A stretch of DNA of 64,000 nt, from the NCBI GenBank assembly GCA_031082425.1, contig JAVHLB010000001.1, positions 287,723 to 351,722 of the forward strand. The letters are read 5' to 3'. This stretch comes from Candidatus Edwardsbacteria bacterium. GTDB lineage: Bacteria > Edwardsbacteria > AC1 > EtOH8. Both the position numbers and the translations under genes were made by a program. The notes below the pieces were generated by a model that was given only the letters and a program-made list of their open reading frames with translations, ran no database searches and was not told the DNA's origin. Shown here one piece after another: positions 60,168-64,000 of the stretch; position 1 is the first letter of the stretch; every line of letters begins with the position of its first letter.

Positions 60168-61130
60168 TTATTGTGAAAACTGAAATTTATGCTTTTCGAT
60201 GGTCTCCAGAATGTCCCCGGCCACCGTTAACGCCATCAGTCCGTCCTGTCCCGTCACCAACGGAACCGAGTCGCCGGTCACACAGTCGATAAAGGCGGAC
60301 AGTTCAGCCTTGAGCGGTTCGATCTTGTCGATCTTCAGCTCATGATATTCCACCATTTTGGCCAGGTCCAGCATGCCCTTGGGATCCCCTTTTAGTTTGT
60401 AGACCCGGGCCTCCGGCTTCATGTAGTCGACGTTGATGTAGGCGTTGCGCTGGAAGAAGCGGATCTTGCGCTCCTTCTTGGCCGAGATCCGAGAGGCGGT
60501 GACGTTGGCCACACAGCCGTTGACGAACTCCAGACGGGCGTTGGCGATATCCTCCTTCTCGCTGATCAGGTTGAAGCCGATGGCCGAGATGTTCTTCAGC
60601 GGGGAACGGACGAAGGAAAGGATGATGTCGATGTCGTGGATCATCAGGTCCAGCACCACCGGCACGTCGGTGCCCCGGGAGACGAAGGGGGCGATCCGGG
60701 TGCATTCGATGAATTTGGGGTCGTCGATATGGGCGGAGGCGGCCCGAATGGCCGGGTTGAAGCGCTCTATATGGCCCACCTGCAATTTGATCGCCCTTTC
60801 TTCGGCCAACTTTACCAATTCTTCCGCTTCGGCGATCCTTGCGGTGATGGGCTTTTCCAGCAGCAGATGATTGCCGGATGCAATCACCTCTTTTGCCACT
60901 TGATAGTGCAGGCTGGTGGGCACCACCACGCTGACCGCCTGGGTAGCTTTCAGCAATTCCCGGTAATCCGAAAAGGCCTTGGTCTTGTGCTTGGCGGCGA
61001 TCTCTTCGGCCCTTTGGGGATCGCTGTCGGCCACCCCGACCAGCTCGACCTCCTTGATCTCGGAGTAGACCCGGGCATGGTGCTGGCCCAGGCTGCCCAC
61101 GCCGATGACGCCCACTTTTAGCTTTGACAT
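60168..61130 (-). CDS. Gfo/Idh/MocA-family NAD(P)-dependent oxidoreductase
   Basis: This 320-residue protein has a Rossmann nucleotide-binding N-terminus (GVIGVGSLGQHHARVY), then the EKP motif (LLLEKPIT) and GHIERFNPAI. The C-terminal alpha/beta domain includes DLMIHDIDIIL. Such enzymes act on sugar-nucleotide or inositol substrates; homologues close to this pattern oxidise UDP-GlcNAc for 3-amino lipid A precursors (GnnA-type), but that is only a guess. It leads a seven-gene minus-strand operon. Confidence 0.87.
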   Translation of the reverse strand: MSKLKVGVIGVGSLGQHHARVYSEIKEVELVGVADSDPQRAEEIAAKHKTKAFSDYRELLKATQAVSVVVPTSLHYQVAKEVIASGNHLLLEKPITARIAEAEELVKLAEERAIKLQVGHIERFNPAIRAASAHIDDPKFIECTRIAPFVSRGTDVPVVLDLMIHDIDIILSFVRSPLKNISAIGFNLISEKEDIANARLEFVNGCVANVTASRISAKKERKIRFFQRNAYINVDYMKPEARVYKLKGDPKGMLDLAKMVEYHELKIDKIEPLKAELSAFIDCVTGDSVPLVTGQDGLMALTVAGDILETIEKHKFQFSQ

Positions 61131-61444
61131 AATATTCCTGTAGTTTTAAATTGGAAAAGCATATTTCTCTTGGCAATCGTTCTTTTTCTTTTTTGTGCCG
61201 CCAAAATGAAAAAGAACCAAAAAGAAAAAAGCTCGTCGCTCAAAAATTATCCGGGCGCTGTGCTTCTCGAATCGCCTAAATTTGTCAAACACAAGATTGA
61301 CACAAATCTCGCTCACTGACAAATTATTAACGGCTCCTTCTGCGATGCTCGCTGATAATTTTAAGGCGACACCTGGGTCGGTAGCCCCGATTGTGTGCTA
61401 AAGGCGGTATAATGGTTAAAGTAATGATAGCGTTTCTGGAGCCA
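61131..61444. other. Intergenic stretch without a gene
   Basis: No credible coding sequence. GTTCTTTTTC (near 61178) can pair with GAAAAAGAAC (near 61208), forming a long hairpin, and a second poly-purine copy (CAAAAAGAAAAAA) follows. A TTGTCAAACACAAGATTGACA segment near 61276-61298 contains partial dyad symmetry. It looks like a decayed interspersed repeat plus the promoter region for the minus-strand operon starting at 61130. Confidence 0.5.
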
Positions 61445-61720
61445 CTAGTCTCCCATCTTATAGACCTTCTCGATCCGCTCCAGCACCTGCCAATGGCATT
61501 TGAGTCCCTTGGGGAACACCACCAGATCTCCGGCGTTGATCTCGACCTTCTCTCCGTCGTCCGTGGTGACCACTACCTTGCCTTTGAAGACAAAGGCCGT
61601 CTCCCGGTCGGGGTACTGCCAGTCGAACTCCGAGGGATCGCATTCCCAGGAGGACCATTGGGCGATCCCCAGCTGATCCAGTTCGTCCTTGGAGGGACGG
61701 GATATCTTTATTTCGGACAT
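61445..61720 (-). CDS. Cupin-domain protein
   Basis: This 91-residue single cupin barrel of the EutQ/DUF861 type has FVFKGKVVVTTDDGEKVEINAGDLVVFPKGLKCHW, carrying the G-D-x-x-x-x-P-x-G turn. No obvious histidine triad is present, so metal catalysis is doubtful. The ribosome site is weak. It is the last gene of a four-gene minus-strand unit. Confidence 0.8.
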   Translation of the reverse strand: MSEIKISRPSKDELDQLGIAQWSSWECDPSEFDWQYPDRETAFVFKGKVVVTTDDGEKVEINAGDLVVFPKGLKCHWQVLERIEKVYKMGD

Positions 61721-61735
61721 TTGTTCCGCGGCATC

Positions 61736-62554
61736 TTAATTCTTCTTTCCCCAGATAAAGGCCATGGAAAGGGCTCTGGGCGGGGTTTTCTGAAAATCTG
61801 CCGCCAGGCTGTCCAGGACGGCATGGACATTTTCTCCCCAGCGTTTGACATAGGCCGCTCTTCGTTCATTCAGGTTGCCGGTCATATATCTGACATATCC
61901 CGGCTGGTCCGGCATCGTCAGGACGGAGGTCTTGATATCGGCAAAGCCCATCTGCTCCATCAGTCTGACGTAATCCTTCAGATAATGCAGGCCCCAGCAG
62001 ACCTTGCCCTCCAATGCCGCCAGTTCGACATTCATTTTTTCCATCCGTCCCTCGGCCGATTCGGTTACGACATCCTGGTAACCGTCCTTGATCTTGTCGT
62101 AAATGACGAATGTTCCGCCCGGTACCAGCACCCGGACGCAGTCCTTAAGGGCCTTGACCACGTCGCCGTCGTCGCTGACGAAATCATGCAGGGCGGCCCG
62201 AGAGATCACCAGCCCGGCAGAACCGTCGGGCAGGGGAAGGGTGGAGGAATCGCTGACCAGCACTTCCAGCCTTTTATCGGGTATTGCCTGGACAAGTTTT
62301 TCGGCCACCTCCGGCAGTCTTTCGGTGGTGTAGAGTTTCCCTTGGGGCGTGATGTATTTCTCCAGCAATTGGCGGGTGAACTCGCCCCGCCCGGCGCTGA
62401 GCTCCAATACCGGCTGGTTCACTCCGGAGAAAACCTCCCGCAGGATGTCGGCTTCCTTTTTATCCAGCGGCTCCAGCTTCTTCAGGTATTCCCTGGCCTG
62501 CTCCACCGAAATCCCGGAGGCCTCGGCCCAGGCCGATATCTCTTTTTCGTCCAT
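61736..62554 (-). CDS. SAM-dependent methyltransferase
   Basis: This 272-residue class-I methyltransferase has VLELSAGRGEFT (motif I) and LVISRAALHDFVSDDG (motif II region). A helical N-terminus (ASGISVEQAREYLKKL) precedes the Rossmann core. There is no substrate-defining domain. Its stop is 15 bases before the cupin, and its start overlaps the TatT-like gene stop by one base (TGATG). Confidence 0.8.
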   Translation of the reverse strand: MDEKEISAWAEASGISVEQAREYLKKLEPLDKKEADILREVFSGVNQPVLELSAGRGEFTRQLLEKYITPQGKLYTTERLPEVAEKLVQAIPDKRLEVLVSDSSTLPLPDGSAGLVISRAALHDFVSDDGDVVKALKDCVRVLVPGGTFVIYDKIKDGYQDVVTESAEGRMEKMNVELAALEGKVCWGLHYLKDYVRLMEQMGFADIKTSVLTMPDQPGYVRYMTGNLNERRAAYVKRWGENVHAVLDSLAADFQKTPPRALSMAFIWGKKN

Positions 62555-63354
62555 CAGAATTTCTCTTCCTTGAGTTTTTGGGCCTTCTTTTGCTCCACAA
62601 CCTGCTCCGGCAGGATCTCGGGGATGATGCCGGCCGGGCTGGAGAGGACCTTGTCTAGCAACTGGTCGTACATCTGGCGATCCTTTATCTTGCTGGCATA
62701 GTTCTCGGCCATCAGCACGCTGGTGGCGAAATAATCCGGCGCCATCTGCAGGGCCTCGTCGTACATCTGTTTGGACTTCTTCATATCCCCGCCGAACATG
62801 CCGGGAGCCAAAGCGAAATAAGCCCCCAGCCAGCGGGCCGGGCCGCCGTAATAGTAGGTCTTGTCCAGCTGGTACAAATGCTCCACCATCTTGCGGGCCT
62901 GCTTAGATGATTTGACGGTCTTGAATATCCCTTTCATTTTGCCCCATTTCCCGATGCAGGTGGCGGTCCAGAAGATCCCCCCGGCATACTCCCTGCCCAG
63001 CACCGAGACGGCATCGCCCATGGATCTTTTGTCCACCTCGGTCAGTTTTTTGAACTCGCCGTTGTATTTGAGCGAGGTCAGGCCCCATTCGTGGCCCTGG
63101 TAATAATTATCGGCCTTGGCATCGCCCTCCAGAAAGGCGTCGGCCAGGAAGTAGTAGGCGTATGCCAGCCTCTCGGCCAGCGGGTATGAAGGATTGGTCT
63201 GGTAGGCCTTTTCGTAGACGGCGATGGCCTTTTCCAGCGAGGACTGGTTTCCCCGGTCGGTCCAGAGGTCCTGGGCCTCATCGAAACCGGGCTGGGCCAG
63301 GGCCGGGCCGACGAGCAATAGGCCGGCCAGCAGAAGCAAAACAGCTTTCTTCAT
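62554..63354 (-). CDS. TatT/TRAP T-component-like secreted protein
   Basis: This 266-residue protein starts at ATG 63354 behind AAGGG, with a signal peptide (1-20, GPALAQ). TPR-like helices cover most of the chain, including NPSYPLAERLAYAYYFLADAF and GPARWLGAYFALAP, the pattern of TatT/TRAP T-component proteins that bind substrate for outer-membrane or TRAP-type import. No TRAP permease gene is in the window. It ends VEQKKAQKLKEEKF, a basic tail. Confidence 0.72.
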   Translation of the reverse strand: MKKAVLLLLAGLLLVGPALAQPGFDEAQDLWTDRGNQSSLEKAIAVYEKAYQTNPSYPLAERLAYAYYFLADAFLEGDAKADNYYQGHEWGLTSLKYNGEFKKLTEVDKRSMGDAVSVLGREYAGGIFWTATCIGKWGKMKGIFKTVKSSKQARKMVEHLYQLDKTYYYGGPARWLGAYFALAPGMFGGDMKKSKQMYDEALQMAPDYFATSVLMAENYASKIKDRQMYDQLLDKVLSSPAGIIPEILPEQVVEQKKAQKLKEEKF

Positions 63355-63371
63355 AATGGTCCCTTTCATGA

Positions 63372-63884
63372 TTATTTATTTCCGTAGATGCTGATGAATT
63401 CCTCTTTGGTCATTTTTAAAAGACAGACATCCTGACGCGAGGCATCCTTTTTGAAGCCGAGCTTGATCAAAGCTTTCTGTCCCGGCTGGTTATCCAACGC
63501 CACCGGGTCGCACATTACTTTCCCCCCGAAATCGAAGAAGAAATATCTCAGTATCAGGGGAACGGCCTGCTTGGCATAGCCCTGGCCGCGGTGGCAATGT
63601 TCGATCTTGATGTTGAACTCGGCGGTGCCGGTAGAAGGGTCGTAGCGGTGGAAGCTGATCTCGCCCACCGGCTGGTCGTTCTGGTTGAATATGAGAAAAT
63701 ACCGGTCTGTTTTGCTTCCGGGGGAGACCATCTTGGAGAACCATTTGGCCGCCTGCTCTTCTGTTAGGTGAATGGGCCCGCCCACCTCGGCCATGCTTAG
63801 GGGGTCGGCCCACAGCTTTTTGATGTATGGCATCTCTTCTGCTTGGGGAGAACACAAATATATATTGATAGATCTTAATATCAA
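63372..63884 (-). CDS. GNAT acetyltransferase (RimJ/RimL-like)
   Basis: This 170-residue protein starts at TTG 63884, the only start that keeps the first beta strand (ILRSINIYL) of the fold; ATG 63833 would cut it off. The acetyl-CoA loop is IKIEHCHRGQGYAKQAV, followed by VALDNQPGQKALIKLGF. It probably acetylates an amino group on a small molecule or ribosomal/other protein. It is the first gene of the four-gene unit. The 115 bases beyond it are AT-rich and hold no gene. Confidence 0.78.
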   Translation of the reverse strand: MILRSINIYLCSPQAEEMPYIKKLWADPLSMAEVGGPIHLTEEQAAKWFSKMVSPGSKTDRYFLIFNQNDQPVGEISFHRYDPSTGTAEFNIKIEHCHRGQGYAKQAVPLILRYFFFDFGGKVMCDPVALDNQPGQKALIKLGFKKDASRQDVCLLKMTKEEFISIYGNK

Positions 63885-64000
63885 TTTATAAGAGCTTAAA
63901 GTTTAATTAATTTTCCTGCCTATTTTTGATGATTTTGAAGAAAAGTAGATATAAAGGGTTTTACCTTTTATTAAATTACCAGAAACTGGGCCCAAATACC

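Noticed and set aside
61391..62701. Plus-strand open frame of 436 codons opposite the cupin and methyltransferase genes
   Set aside because: The minus-strand genes carry clear cupin and SAM motifs, and the plus-strand frame has no ribosome site or recognisable domain.

Overview
The window is one contiguous piece of a bacterial chromosome, moderately G+C-rich, with short intergenic gaps, many ATGA-type start/stop overlaps and ordinary Shine-Dalgarno sites. Signal peptides, lipoboxes, an OmpA-FecR protein and several predicted outer-membrane barrels point to a diderm (Gram-negative-type) cell. A large secreted protein ends in a FlgD-like sorting-type domain, and DUF5916 and DUF4846 proteins are present. 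This combination suits uncultured lineages of the FCB / WOR-3 / TA06 / Edwardsbacteria kind, but I cannot fix the phylum from sequence alone. I saw no rRNA, tRNA or CRISPR array.

Layout. 1-1712: a metal-chelatase AAA+ ATPase (5' end outside the window) followed by a VWA protein. The VWA frame runs open through an A9 run into the ATPase gene, so the two are probably one chlD-type gene read by programmed -1 frameshifting. 1780-4291: two EamA transporters and a small envelope protein. 4359-8328 (minus): OmpA/FecR protein and mnmG. 8545-18051: secreted and outer-membrane proteins, a lone MshEN-like domain, two parS centromere sites, a LiaF-like protein, ilvE, a DUF4846 protein, a MarR-GNAT fusion, an S41 peptidase and a CBM9/DUF5916 protein. 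18114-23598: a nucleotidyltransferase-like protein, the TldD/TldE pair and an ankyrin-metallo-beta-lactamase fusion. 23639-28808 (minus): rluB-like gene, tyrS and the FlgD-tailed secreted protein. 28960-30222: a radical SAM protein.

30346-43606 is almost all minus strand: small lipoproteins, a TPR protein, a zinc-ribbon protein, AlaX, acetyltransferase, DUF3592, a short AT-rich patch with a HEPN-like protein and two lipoproteins, serS (whose 3' end is duplicated twice beside the AT-rich genes), APH kinase, PAS-GAF protein, cyclase-fold protein, exonuclease III, a membrane protein and gpmA.

43706-52150 is an arsenic/redox locus. A first ArsR with a clear operator precedes acr3, a rhodanese-fold protein, arsM and a CDF transporter. 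A second ArsR with its own operator precedes a two-cluster ferredoxin, two thioredoxin-fold proteins, a CcdA-like protein, an ArsP/COG0701 permease and an OsmC protein. A decayed second COG0701 permease and a free-methionine-sulfoxide reductase follow. The parts suggest inorganic arsenite export (Acr3), methylation (ArsM), export of the methylated product (ArsP) and thiol/electron supply (CcdA, thioredoxins, ferredoxin).

52167-63884: an EamA transporter, a peptidoglycan glycosyltransferase, a seven-gene minus-strand operon (Gfo/Idh oxidoreductase, PK-C-like protein, GT-C/TPR protein, membrane protein, MTH938-like protein, two TPR paralogues) and a four-gene minus-strand operon (GNAT, TatT-like TPR lipoprotein-type protein, methyltransferase, cupin).

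Recurring themes are near-consensus sigma-70-type promoters with 17-bp spacers, several placed so close to the start codon that the message should be leaderless, and many dispersed palindromic intergenic repeats.
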